50,332 nucleotides of DNA from Novosphingobium piscinae (GTDB lineage Bacteria; Pseudomonadota; Alphaproteobacteria; Sphingomonadales; Sphingomonadaceae): assembly GCF_014230355.1 (NCBI RefSeq), contig NZ_JACLAX010000019.1, forward strand, positions 1-50,332, read 5' to 3'. The translations under genes were made by a program, and so were the position numbers. Positions 8,060 through 16,391 of this stretch are shown here, piece by piece. Below the pieces are notes generated by a model that saw only the letters and a list, made by a program, of their open reading frames with translations, was not told the DNA's origin and made no database searches. How positions within the stretch are numbered: position 1 is the first letter of the stretch; each line of letters starts with the position of its first letter.

Positions 8060-8656
8060 ATAAGGAGGCGCCTGACGCAGGAGGAAAGCCGCACGCAGGC
8101 GCTCGATGCCGCGCGCGCGCTGCTGATCGAGGCTGGCCCGGCGGCGGTCACGCTCAAGGCCGTGGCGCAGCGCATCGGGCGGACCCATGCCAACCTGCTG
8201 CACCACTTCGGCTCGGCAGCGGGGCTGCAGACGGCGCTGGCGGCGCACCTTGCCGGGACGATCTGCGCCACGATCGGCCAGACCGTGCTGGCGGCGCGGG
8301 CCGGGCTGGTCTCGCCCCGGGTGGTGGTCGATCTGACCTTCGATGCCTTCGATCGCGAGGGCGGCGGGGCGCTCGCCTCGTGGATGCTGCTGTCGGGCAA
8401 CGAGGATGCGCTCGACCCGATCGTCGCGGCGATCCGCGAGCTGGTCGAGGACGTGCACGAGCCCGGCACCGAATCGATGCGGGCGGTCACCCAGAGCCTG
8501 GTCCTGTTGGCCCTGGGTGATGCGCTGATGGGCGGGCCGCTCAGCCAGTCGCTCGACCTGCCGCGCACCGCGGCGCGCGATCAGGCCGAACGCTTGCTGA
8601 TCGAGGGCGCGGCGCGCGCCGGGATCACGATGGGTTGCGCCACCCCAGCCGGCTAG
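8054..8656 (+). CDS. TetR-family transcriptional regulator
   Basis: 200 aa, normal for TetR. The N-terminal helix-turn-helix is visible as ARALLIEAGPAAVTLKAVAQ followed by RIGRTHANLLHHFGSAAGL (about 20-60), with the LLHHFGS recognition segment. The C-terminal ligand-binding half is divergent and not assignable to an effector. It is divergently paired with the PF10118 hydrolase, its most likely target. Start ATG 8054 overlaps the palindrome and has only a weak AAGG upstream. Confidence 0.88.
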   Translation: MSIRRRLTQEESRTQALDAARALLIEAGPAAVTLKAVAQRIGRTHANLLHHFGSAAGLQTALAAHLAGTICATIGQTVLAARAGLVSPRVVVDLTFDAFDREGGGALASWMLLSGNEDALDPIVAAIRELVEDVHEPGTESMRAVTQSLVLLALGDALMGGPLSQSLDLPRTAARDQAERLLIEGAARAGITMGCATPAG

Positions 8657-8728
8657 GGCCGGGGAACCGGCCGACGCTGTCCCTGTTTCAGTGACACCGA
8701 AGCAGGCCGAAGCATCAGGCCCTGCCGG

Positions 8729-9475
8729 TCAATCCGCGGGTTGCGCCAGCCAGGCGGGCAGGAGGTCGGGCGCGACGTCCTCGACCCGCAGATGATCGAC
8801 CGCCAGCCCCAGCTCGGGATAGGCGATCCGCTGCCGTGCCGGGTCCGACCGCGCGAGCGGGACGACCAGCAGCCGGCGGTTGACCTTCTGGCGCCAGTTC
8901 ATCCGTGCCGTGTTCTCCTGGCCGACATAGCAGCCCTTGGTGAAGCTCACGCCGTTGAGCTCGGCGGCATTGCATTCGAGCCAGAGCGTCTCGCCATCGC
9001 CCAGCTCGGCGCGGCCCTCGCTCACCCCCATGATCAGGCGGTGGCGCCGCCAGGCCGTATCGGCCGTGCCGGCGGACCCGTCCGCACTGTCGCTGGCCGG
9101 CGGCGCCAGCCAGCGTCCGCCCAGCCCGGGCAGTCGCGGGTCGGGCACTGCCGCTCCGCCCGGCTCGGGGTGCCAGTGCACGGTGAGGCCCGGGTCGAGC
9201 GCGATCGTGATCGCGCGGCGCAGCCGGTAGAGCGTCAGCCGCTTGACCAGTGCCTCGGCCACCGCGGCCTCGCAGTCGAGCAGCAGGTCCGCGCCATCGG
9301 GCCAGACGAGGAAATCGAACAGGGCCTTGCCCTGCGGGGAGAGCAGCCCGGACCAGACCGGCAGCGCCCCGGTCAGGTCCTGGGTGACCAGCCCCTGGAG
9401 GAAGCCCACGGCATCCTCGCCGGGGGCGGGGCTGAGGCGAATCACGGCGCGCGAGGTCAGGTGGGTGGCGGTCAT
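8729..9475 (-). CDS. ygfZ: YgfZ/GcvT-like folate-binding protein
   Basis: 248 aa, a compact form of the family. FLQGLVTQDLT (25-35), LLSPQGKALFDFLV and the signature K180-G-C-Y-V-G-Q-E187 are diagnostic; Cys182 is the conserved residue needed for YgfZ function. Known role: a tetrahydrofolate-dependent helper in assembly or repair of certain Fe-S enzymes such as MiaB. The ATG at 9475 gives the usual N-terminus. A variable Ala/Asp/Ser linker (about 125-140) is unusual but plausible. It is transcribed convergently with the TetR gene and divergently from a lipoprotein gene. Confidence 0.92.
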   Translation of the reverse strand: MTATHLTSRAVIRLSPAPGEDAVGFLQGLVTQDLTGALPVWSGLLSPQGKALFDFLVWPDGADLLLDCEAAVAEALVKRLTLYRLRRAITIALDPGLTVHWHPEPGGAAVPDPRLPGLGGRWLAPPASDSADGSAGTADTAWRRHRLIMGVSEGRAELGDGETLWLECNAAELNGVSFTKGCYVGQENTARMNWRQKVNRRLLVVPLARSDPARQRIAYPELGLAVDHLRVEDVAPDLLPAWLAQPAD

Positions 9476-9607
9476 GCCCTGGTAGGTAGGATGCCCGGGC
9501 GCGCGGCGGTAGGGGCAAGTTGGCCACGCGGCCGCCGCGCGCGGCGGCGCCCGCTCACGCGAAATTAACCCTCTTCGCACAGACGGGCGGGCAGGAGGTC
9601 CGCGCGC

Positions 9608-10333
9608 GTGAGCCGAGCTTGGCAGGCCATCGTCGGGAAGGGGAGCGCGCTGGCACTGGTCGGCGCGGTGGCGGCCTGCGGGCACGAACCGCCCGCCCCG
9701 CCGCCGCCGCGCGATCCGGTGATTGCCGCCGTGCTGAACGACCCGCTGATGACCGACCCCGACCTGCTCGGCCAGGCCCAGCCCGGCGCGGTGTTCACTC
9801 TCAATGGCCCGGCTGCGGTTCCGATCCCGCTGATCGACCGGAGCACCAAGGAGCTCACTGCTATCCGGGTCGAGGCCACGCGCTCGCTCGGCGGGGCGGC
9901 GGAGACCTTGCCCGAGCCGGCCGCGGCGGTCTTTCCGCCGGCCGACGCCACGCTGGCCCAGACCGCCAGCCACCTGCTCGCCGCGCTGCGCGGCGCGCCG
10001 GGCTGCGCCGCGGGGCTGGGCTATGGCGCGGGCTGGGGCGCGCAGCTGCCCGCGGCCGTGCCGATCATCCCGCGGGGCCATCTGCTCGATGGCGCCGGCC
10101 GCGAGGCACCGGGGTGCCGGCTGCGCGCGGTCACGTTCCTGACTCCCCTGCCGGCCGACGAGGCGCTGGCCTTCTACTGGACGCGGGCGCGCCAGGCCGG
10201 TTTTGATCCCCGGTACGAGCGTTCCGATCCGCGCGCCCGGATCCTGGGCGGCGCGGCGGGCCGGGGGTTCCTCGCGCTGGTCGAAGGACGCGACGAGGGC
10301 ACCGCGGTGACCCTGGTCACCGCCGGGCTCTGA
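9608..10333 (+). CDS. Putative lipoprotein, unknown function
   Basis: 241 aa from a GTG start, with GGAGG about 8-9 nt upstream. The signal GSALALVGAVAAC-G has a lipobox (VAAC), followed by a proline run (PPAPPPPRD) that often serves as a spacer between lipid anchor and domain. The body has conserved-looking blocks LNDPLMTDPDLLGQAQPGA and TFLTPLPADEALAFYWTRAR plus three internal cysteines; no family is recognised. The segment ADEALAFYWTRARQAGFD resembles a small alpha/beta sensor-like fold seen in some lipoproteins, but this is a guess. Its 3' end faces the astD-like gene 10 nt away. Confidence 0.75.
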   Translation: MSRAWQAIVGKGSALALVGAVAACGHEPPAPPPPRDPVIAAVLNDPLMTDPDLLGQAQPGAVFTLNGPAAVPIPLIDRSTKELTAIRVEATRSLGGAAETLPEPAAAVFPPADATLAQTASHLLAALRGAPGCAAGLGYGAGWGAQLPAAVPIIPRGHLLDGAGREAPGCRLRAVTFLTPLPADEALAFYWTRARQAGFDPRYERSDPRARILGGAAGRGFLALVEGRDEGTAVTLVTAGL

Positions 10334-10343
10334 GCGCGCCGGG

Positions 10344-11756
10344 TCAGCCTTCGCGCAGCCCGATCCCGATGGTCGAGCGCGGCTGTTCCACTTCGGTCGA
10401 GGCGACCGGATAGGCGCAGTGGTCGGCGGCATAGGCACCGCCCGGCCGGTGGTTGCCCGACAGTCCCACCCCGCCCAGCGGGGCGCCCGGCGAGGTCACG
10501 TTGGTCGGCCGGTTCCAGTTGAGCACGCCGGCGCGGACATGCGCCCAGAAGCGGTTGTAGTCCTGCGGCGTGCCGCCGATCAGCGCGGCCGACAGCCCGA
10601 ACCGGGTGTTGTTGGCCTCGGCGATCGCCGCGTCGAAATCGTCGACCCGGATGACCTGCAGCAACGGGCCGAACAGTTCGACGTCGGGACGTTCGGCCAT
10701 GGCCGTGGTGTCGATGATCGCCGGGGACAGGAATGGCAGGTCCGCGTGCGGGCGGACCATGTGCTTGATCGGCCGCCCGCCGTTGGACAAGAGGTAGACG
10801 AAGCTTTCGGTCAGGCCGTCGGCGGCGGCATTGTCGATCACCGGGCCCATGAACGGAGCGGGGCTGTCGGCCGGCGCGCCGACGATCAGCCGGTCGGCCA
10901 ACCGCTTCACCTCGCCGACCACGGCATCGTAGAGCGCGCTCTTGACGATCAGCCGCCGGGCATTGGTGCAGCGCTGGCCGGCACCGGCGAAGGCCGACTG
11001 GACGACCAGCGTGGCGGCATCCTCGATCTTGGGGGTGTCCCAGACCACGATCGGGTTGTTGCCGCCCATGTCGAGCGAGACCAGCCGCCCGGGATTGGTC
11101 GCCAGCCGTCGGCTGATCGCGATTCCGGCATGGGCCGATCCGGCGAACAGCACACCGTGGATTCCCGTGTGGGTGACCAGCTCCTGCCCGGTCGCTGGAC
11201 CGCCGATCAGCACCTGCAGCACGTTCGCGCTGATTCCGGCACGGTGGAAGCAGCGGCCCAGTGCCTCGCCGCAGGCCGGGGCCTTCTCGCTGGGCTTGAA
11301 GATCACCGCATTGCCAGCGATCAGCGCCGGGATGATCGCATTGGCGGGCAGCTGCGCGGGCGAGCTGAACGGGCTGAGTACGGCGATGATTCCGTGGGGC
11401 TTGTGGCGCAGCGCGGCCGTGCCCTGCAACGCGCTGTCAAGCCGCCGCTGGCCGGTGCGGTCGGCATAGGCGCGCACCGCCATCTCGACCGCGGCGACCA
11501 CCGCCTCGACCTCGCCCTTGGCTTCCCACAGCGGCTTGCCGGTCTCGCGCCCGATCAGGTCGGCCAGCGCATCGGCCTCCTTGCGCACCTCGTTGGCGAA
11601 GCGGCGCATCAGCTCGATCCGGTTGGCCAGCGACTGCGCCGCCCAGGCCGGCCAGCCGCGCTGCGCCCGTGCAACGGCGTCCTCGACGTCGCCGGCCCGG
11701 CCGCGCCACAGCTCCTCGCCGGTGGCGGGGGCAGTCGAGACTATTTCGTCAGTCAT
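10344..11756 (-). CDS. AstD-like aldehyde dehydrogenase with substituted catalytic residues
   Basis: 470 aa. The closest recognisable family is succinylglutamate-semialdehyde dehydrogenase (AstD, arginine succinyltransferase pathway): GRAGDVEDAVARAQ start, IFKPSEKAP, MGGNNP, FAGAGQRCTNARR with the nucleophile Cys263, and a C-terminal LNWNRPT..GGVGLSGNHRPGG. Two residues conserved in active members differ: the general-base glutamate is Asp229 (SLDMGG instead of LEMGG), and the oxyanion-hole asparagine of the YNFP motif is Ser131 (PFSSPAQLP). No astA, astB or astE lies nearby. It may be a low-activity or repurposed paralogue rather than the pathway enzyme, so no gene symbol is given. An AAGGATGGG precedes the ATG. 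Confidence 0.8.
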   Translation of the reverse strand: MTDEIVSTAPATGEELWRGRAGDVEDAVARAQRGWPAWAAQSLANRIELMRRFANEVRKEADALADLIGRETGKPLWEAKGEVEAVVAAVEMAVRAYADRTGQRRLDSALQGTAALRHKPHGIIAVLSPFSSPAQLPANAIIPALIAGNAVIFKPSEKAPACGEALGRCFHRAGISANVLQVLIGGPATGQELVTHTGIHGVLFAGSAHAGIAISRRLATNPGRLVSLDMGGNNPIVVWDTPKIEDAATLVVQSAFAGAGQRCTNARRLIVKSALYDAVVGEVKRLADRLIVGAPADSPAPFMGPVIDNAAADGLTESFVYLLSNGGRPIKHMVRPHADLPFLSPAIIDTTAMAERPDVELFGPLLQVIRVDDFDAAIAEANNTRFGLSAALIGGTPQDYNRFWAHVRAGVLNWNRPTNVTSPGAPLGGVGLSGNHRPGGAYAADHCAYPVASTEVEQPRSTIGIGLREG

Positions 11757-11874
11757 CCCATCCTTGATTGTCGTCGGCCGTCGCGGAGCCCGCTAGCCGA
11801 CCGGGTTGATAGCCGTTGCGCGCCCGCCCCGACAACGCCTTGATAACCTTGAACCCGTAAACATTTCGGTAAGC

Positions 11875-13284
11875 TTATCTCCCGGGCAGGTGGCCAGCGG
11901 CGACCGGCGGCGGCCCCAGTATGGCGCCCAGCCGGCGGATCGCGGCGACGTGATCGGACAGCGCGCTCCAGTCATCATGCTCGGCGATCGCGCTCCAGAT
12001 CCGCTCGACCTCGTCGATGTGATTGGTCACCGGCGCCGCTTCGGTCGGGGCCTCGGCGGCACCCGGCACCGCGGCATAGCTGGCCAGCCGCTCGCCCAGC
12101 TCGCCTTGCGCTTCCCCCCGCCCGCCGCGGTGGCGCCAGTGGAAGGCATCGGGGGCCAGGGCGTGCTCGGCCATGTGGCGCTCGGCCGCGGCGACCAGGG
12201 CAAGGTCGGCCTCCGTGCCCTGCGCGACCACCCCCAGCCGCCAGCAGAAACGCCGCGCCAGCGCCGCGTTGAACAGCGGCCCGAACCGGTCGAGCGCGGC
12301 GATCAGCGGCGGGGCATCGGCCAGCAGCCGCAGCGCCACCGCCAGCTGCCCGCAGTTCCAGTGGATCGCGCTGGGCTGGCGGCCATAGGCATAGAGCCCG
12401 GCATGGTCGAAATAGGCGGCGGTGAACAGCGGGTCGAACCGCGGCAGCCAGCGCCACGGACCGTAGTCGAAGCTCTCGCCGGTGATGTTCATGTTGTCGG
12501 TGTTGAGCACGCCATGCACGAAGCCGGCGACCATGTAGCTCGCCGCCATGTCGGCCAGCCGCTCCACCACCTGGTGCAGCAGGACCACCGCCGGCTCGTC
12601 ACGCCCCGGCGCATCGGGGGGCGGGGGCGGGCCGGGGAATTCGCGCAGGCAATAGTCGACCAGCGCAGCCATCTGCCCGGGCTCCTCCAGCGCGAGCAGA
12701 CGCTGGAAGGTGCCGATCCGCACATGGCTGTGCGACAGCCGCACCAGCACCGCAGAGCGGGTGGGCGAGGGCTCGTCGTCGCGGTAGAGCCGCTCGCCGG
12801 TCTCGATCACCGAGAAGGTCTTGCTGGTGTTGGCCCCCAGGGCCTCGAGCAGTTCGGTGGCGAGGATTTCGCGTACCGCGCCCTTGAGCGTCAGCCGTCC
12901 GTCGCCAAAGCGCGAATAGGGGGTCTGGCCCGAGCCCTTGGTGCCCAGATCGAGCAGCCGCCCGGCCCCGTCGCGGAGCTGGGCGAAGAGGAAGCCGCGG
13001 CCATCGCCGATCTCGGGGTTGTACACCTGGAACTGGTGGCCGTGATAGCGCAGCGCGAGCGGCTGGGGGAGGTTGTCGGGCAGGGGCTCGAACCGGCCGA
13101 AATGGCGCACCCAGGCGGCCTCGTCGAGCCCGTCCAGCCCCACGGCGCGGGCCCAGCGGTCATTGCGGAACCGCAGGGTGGTGGCGGGGAAGTCGGCCGC
13201 CGCGACGCCGGAGGCCAACCATCCGGCCAGCGGCAGGATCTGCGGATCGGGCCGATAGGCGGCCGCTTGCGGTTCTACGAACAT
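11875..13284 (-). CDS. selO: SelO protein adenylyltransferase (UPF0061/YdiU)
   Basis: 469 aa. Family landmarks in order: RALRYHGHQF-like LALRYHGHQFQVYNPEIGDG, LGTKGSGQTPYSR, SPTRSAVLVRLSHSHVRIGT, GFVHGVLNTDNMNITGESFD and YGRQPSAIHWNCGQLA. SelO is a pseudokinase-fold enzyme that transfers AMP from ATP to protein hydroxyls (AMPylation) and is linked to oxidative-stress responses; bacterial forms usually lack the C-terminal selenocysteine of mammals, as here. The C-terminal NHIDEVERIWSAIAEHDDW is natural. Start ATG 13284 diverges from the alpha/beta hydrolase across 72 nt. Confidence 0.94.
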   Translation of the reverse strand: MFVEPQAAAYRPDPQILPLAGWLASGVAAADFPATTLRFRNDRWARAVGLDGLDEAAWVRHFGRFEPLPDNLPQPLALRYHGHQFQVYNPEIGDGRGFLFAQLRDGAGRLLDLGTKGSGQTPYSRFGDGRLTLKGAVREILATELLEALGANTSKTFSVIETGERLYRDDEPSPTRSAVLVRLSHSHVRIGTFQRLLALEEPGQMAALVDYCLREFPGPPPPPDAPGRDEPAVVLLHQVVERLADMAASYMVAGFVHGVLNTDNMNITGESFDYGPWRWLPRFDPLFTAAYFDHAGLYAYGRQPSAIHWNCGQLAVALRLLADAPPLIAALDRFGPLFNAALARRFCWRLGVVAQGTEADLALVAAAERHMAEHALAPDAFHWRHRGGRGEAQGELGERLASYAAVPGAAEAPTEAAPVTNHIDEVERIWSAIAEHDDWSALSDHVAAIRRLGAILGPPPVAAGHLPGR

Positions 13285-13356
13285 CAGGCAATAGTGGGGT
13301 GGCTGATCCCCTGCCGCAAGGCGGGGCGGGCAAGAAGGGGATTGCGGCCAGTTTTC

Positions 13357-14226
13357 ATGACCCAGTTCGAAGACCGCTACTGGTCGAGCCGGGACGGGCT
13401 GCGACTCCATTATCGTGACTATGCCGCGGCCGGACCCGAGGCGGCGGCGCGTCCGCCGGTGGTGTGCCTGCCCGGGCTGACCCGCAATGCCCGCGATTTC
13501 GAGACCCTGGCCGCAAGGTTGGCGCCGCGCTGGCGCGTGCTCTGCCCCGAGCTGCGCGGCCGGGGCGATAGCGCCTATGCCAAGGATTCGGCCACCTACC
13601 AGCCGCTCCAGTACGTCGACGACATCGAGGCGCTGCTGGCCGAGACCGGGATCGCGCGCTGCGTGATCGTCGGCACTTCGCTCGGCGGGATCCTCACCAT
13701 GCTGCTGGCCGCGCGGGGGGGCGAGCGGATCGCCGCCGCCGCGCTCAACGATATCGGGCCCGAGCTCGATCCGGCCGGGCTGGCGCGGATCCTCGACTAT
13801 GTCGGCCAGGGGCGCAGCTTCCCCACCTGGATGCACGCGGCGCGCGCGCTGCACGAGGCGCAGGGCGCCGCTTTCCCGCGCTTCACCATCACCGACTGGC
13901 TGGCCATGGCCAAGCGGGTGATGACGCTGGGCCAGAATGGCCGCATCGTCTTCGACTATGACATGAAGATCGCCGAGCCCTTCGCCGCCACTGCCACGGC
14001 CGCGCCGGTCGATCTGTGGCCGGCCTGGGAGGCACTGGCCGGGCGGCCGCTGCTGGTCCTGCGCGGCGCCCTGTCTGACCTGTTCCCGGCGCACTGCCTC
14101 GACGAGATGGTGCGCCGCGTGCCCGGCACCGAGGCGCTGACCCTGCCCGAGGTTGGCCATGCCCCGACGCTCGACGAGCCCGAGGCGGTCGCGGCGATCG
14201 AGCGGCTGCTGGCCCGGGTGGCCTGA
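13357..14226 (+). CDS. Alpha/beta-fold hydrolase
   Basis: 289 aa. The fold is clear: PPVVCLPGLTRNARDFETLA (oxyanion loop), CPELRGRGDSAY, the nucleophile elbow GTSLGG (serine), an acidic residue in LRGALSDLFPAH and the final histidine in LPEVGHAPTLDEPEAV. These form a Ser-Asp-His triad as in esterases, lactonases and C-C hydrolases. No signal peptide, so cytoplasmic. The substrate cannot be inferred; the neighbours (selO, a GT4 glycosyltransferase) give no pathway. Confidence 0.88.
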   Translation: MTQFEDRYWSSRDGLRLHYRDYAAAGPEAAARPPVVCLPGLTRNARDFETLAARLAPRWRVLCPELRGRGDSAYAKDSATYQPLQYVDDIEALLAETGIARCVIVGTSLGGILTMLLAARGGERIAAAALNDIGPELDPAGLARILDYVGQGRSFPTWMHAARALHEAQGAAFPRFTITDWLAMAKRVMTLGQNGRIVFDYDMKIAEPFAATATAAPVDLWPAWEALAGRPLLVLRGALSDLFPAHCLDEMVRRVPGTEALTLPEVGHAPTLDEPEAVAAIERLLARVA

Positions 14227-14250
14227 GCCCTGCGCGCCGTCCCTGTCGCC

Positions 14251-15378
14251 ATGCGAATCCTCCATCTCCATTCCAGCTTCGATCCCGGCGGCAAGGAGCT
14301 GCGCGCGGCACGGCTGATGTCCCTGTTCGGCCGCGGCCTCAGCCATACCGTGGTCTCGGCCCAGCCCGGCGCGCTCGGCGCGCGGCAGGCGGTCGATCGC
14401 GCGATTCCGGTCGACTATCCCGACAGCTTCCCGCCGTTGGCCGGCCGCCCCGGGCTGGGGCGGTTGCAGCGCATCGCGCAGGCCATGCGCGGCCACGATC
14501 TGGTGCTGACCTACAACTGGGGGGCGATGGATGCGGTGATGGCGCATACGCTGTTCGCGCGCGCTTTCGCCCTGCCGCCGCTGGTCCATCACGAGGATGG
14601 CTTCAATCAGGACGAGGCGGCCGGGCTCAAGCCGCTGCGCAACTGGTATCGCCGCATCGCGCTGGGCCAGAGCGCCGCGCTGGTCGTGCCCTCCGAACGG
14701 CTCGAGCGGATCGCGCTGGAGGTGTGGCAGCAGCCGCGCGGCCGGGTCCACCGCATCGTCAACGGCATCGCCACCGCCGCCTATGCGCGCAAGCCGCGGC
14801 CCGATACCCTGCCGCGCGTGGTCAAGCGGCCGGGCGAGTTCTGGGTCGGCACGCTGGCCGGGCTGCGCGCGGTCAAGAACCTGCCGCGACTGGTGCGGGC
14901 CTGCGCCGCTCTGCCGGAGGCGTGGCACCTGGTGATCGTGGGCGAGGGGCCCGAGCGTGAGGCGATCCGGGCCGAGGCCCTGCGGCTGGGGATCGGTCAT
15001 CGCCTCCACCTGCCCGGCTTCGTTCCCGATCCCGCCAGCGTGGTGGGGTTGTTCGACCTGTTCGCGCTGTCGTCCGACAGCGAGCAATTCCCGATCTCGG
15101 TCGTCGAGGCCATGGCAGCGGGCCTGCCGGTGGTCTCGCCCGCGGTCGGTGACGTGGCCGGCATGGTCGCGGCGGAGAACCGGCCCTTCGTGGTCGATCC
15201 GGGCAACGAGGCGGCGCTCGCCGCCGCGCTCGCCACGCTGGCTGCCGATGCGCCGCGCCGCGAGGCGATCGGCCGCGCCAATCGCGCCCGCGCCGTGGCC
15301 GACTATGACGAGGCCGCCATGGTGGCCGCCTATCGCGCGGTCTATGGCGCGGCGCTGGGCACGGGCCGCTTTCCCTGA
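14251..15378 (+). CDS. GT4-family glycosyltransferase
   Basis: 375 aa GT-B fold protein. The opening MRILHLHSSFDPGGKELRA is the first beta strand and glycine loop of GT4 enzymes. The C-terminal domain shows FWVGTLAGLRAVKNLPRLV, HLVIVGEGPEREAIR, LPGFVPDPASVVGLFDLFAL and the nucleotide-sugar-binding EQFPISVVEAMAAGLPVV with the E-x7-E-type pattern. It probably adds a sugar to a lipid-linked glycan or capsule precursor on the cytoplasmic face of the membrane. It stands 24 nt after the alpha/beta hydrolase and may be cotranscribed; no other glycan genes are adjacent, so the product is unknown. Confidence 0.9.
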   Translation: MRILHLHSSFDPGGKELRAARLMSLFGRGLSHTVVSAQPGALGARQAVDRAIPVDYPDSFPPLAGRPGLGRLQRIAQAMRGHDLVLTYNWGAMDAVMAHTLFARAFALPPLVHHEDGFNQDEAAGLKPLRNWYRRIALGQSAALVVPSERLERIALEVWQQPRGRVHRIVNGIATAAYARKPRPDTLPRVVKRPGEFWVGTLAGLRAVKNLPRLVRACAALPEAWHLVIVGEGPEREAIRAEALRLGIGHRLHLPGFVPDPASVVGLFDLFALSSDSEQFPISVVEAMAAGLPVVSPAVGDVAGMVAAENRPFVVDPGNEAALAAALATLAADAPRREAIGRANRARAVADYDEAAMVAAYRAVYGAALGTGRFP

Positions 15379-15566
15379 TGTCCGCAGGTGATCGTTCAGC
15401 CCGGCTTCAGCCCCGCAGGGCCAGTCTGCAGCTGCTCGCCCGCCTTGCGGGATCCTGAGCACCAACCGCTTACAGGCGGGCAACGATCCGGCAACGATTG
15501 ACGTTGAAATGGAATCGCCATCCGCTAAACACCCGGCATCTTCCCTTACGCACAAGAGGCACCGCC

Positions 15567-16361
15567 TTGGTCCTTCGCCCCCATTCTAACCGCACCCGTT
15601 CCCCCGTTCCGGCCACTGGTCCCGGGTCGTTGGGCAGTGGCGGCGCGGGCGGGCCGCAGGGCGAGGGCTTCCTGCGCGAGGTGGACGAGGCCCTGCGCGA
15701 GCAGGAGGTGCTCAACGCACTGAAGCGCCACGGCCGCACCGTCGCCATCGTCGTTGTGCTGTTCCTGATCGGGCTCGCCGGTTATCTGTGGTGGGAACAC
15801 AGCCGCACCGAGGCTGCCGGCAAGCGCGGCGAGCAGCTCACCCTGGCGCTCGACCAGATCGAGGCTGGACGGCTCGCCACTGGGGGCGACCAGCTCAAGG
15901 ATCTGACCGGCGCAGGCGAAGGGATCGGCGCCGCGGCGCGTCTGCTCGACGCCAGCGTCAAGGTGGAACAGGGCAAGCTGGCCGAGGCGCGCAGTCAGTT
16001 TGCAGCGGTTGCAGCCGATGCCAAGGCGCCCGGACCCTATCGCGATCTGGCGACCCTGCGCGAGATCGCACTGGGCTTCGACAGCCTGCCGGTCGATCAG
16101 GTCGTGGCGCGGCTCAAGCCGCTCGCCGCGCCGGGTGCGCCCTATTTCGGCAGCGCCGGCGAACTGCTTGGCGCGGCCTATCTCAAGCAGAACCGCGCCG
16201 ACCTGGCGGGACCGCTGTTTGCCGCGATCGCGCGGGACAAGACTGTGCCCGACACGTTGCGCGCCCGCGCTCGGCAGATGGCCGGGCTGCTCGGGGTCGA
16301 TGCGATCGATGACGTGAACGAGGCCGCGAACAGCGGCGCGGGTGCTGCCAGCGCCCGCTGA
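15567..16361 (+). CDS. TPR-type membrane-anchored protein (YfgM/TPR_21-like)
   Basis: About 264 aa from a TTG start preceded by an AAGAGG; a more upstream TTG at 15498 is in frame but lacks ribosome-binding support. A cytoplasmic tail ends in FLREVDEALREQE, followed by one transmembrane helix (about 59-75) and a periplasmic helical-repeat region (QLTLALDQIEAGRLA, AEARSQFAAVAADAK, LGAAYLKQNRADLAGPLF). This organisation matches the YfgM/TPR_21 family, which associates with the Sec translocon and periplasmic chaperones. It sits directly upstream of bamB, the conserved gene order. Confidence 0.85.
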   Translation: MVLRPHSNRTRSPVPATGPGSLGSGGAGGPQGEGFLREVDEALREQEVLNALKRHGRTVAIVVVLFLIGLAGYLWWEHSRTEAAGKRGEQLTLALDQIEAGRLATGGDQLKDLTGAGEGIGAAARLLDASVKVEQGKLAEARSQFAAVAADAKAPGPYRDLATLREIALGFDSLPVDQVVARLKPLAAPGAPYFGSAGELLGAAYLKQNRADLAGPLFAAIARDKTVPDTLRARARQMAGLLGVDAIDDVNEAANSGAGAASAR

Positions 16362-16391
16362 CGCGCGATGAATTCCTGGAGAGATGCCTGC

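Noticed and set aside
11875..13284. Selenocysteine in SelO
   Set aside because: The C-terminus has no in-frame TGA before the TAA stop; bacterial SelO proteins usually lack selenocysteine.
11875..15555. Very long minus-strand open frame of more than 1200 codons running through selO, the hydrolase and the glycosyltransferase
   Set aside because: Only the first 470 codons (selO) carry recognisable protein sequence. The rest is antisense to well-supported plus-strand genes and is open because high GC removes stop codons.
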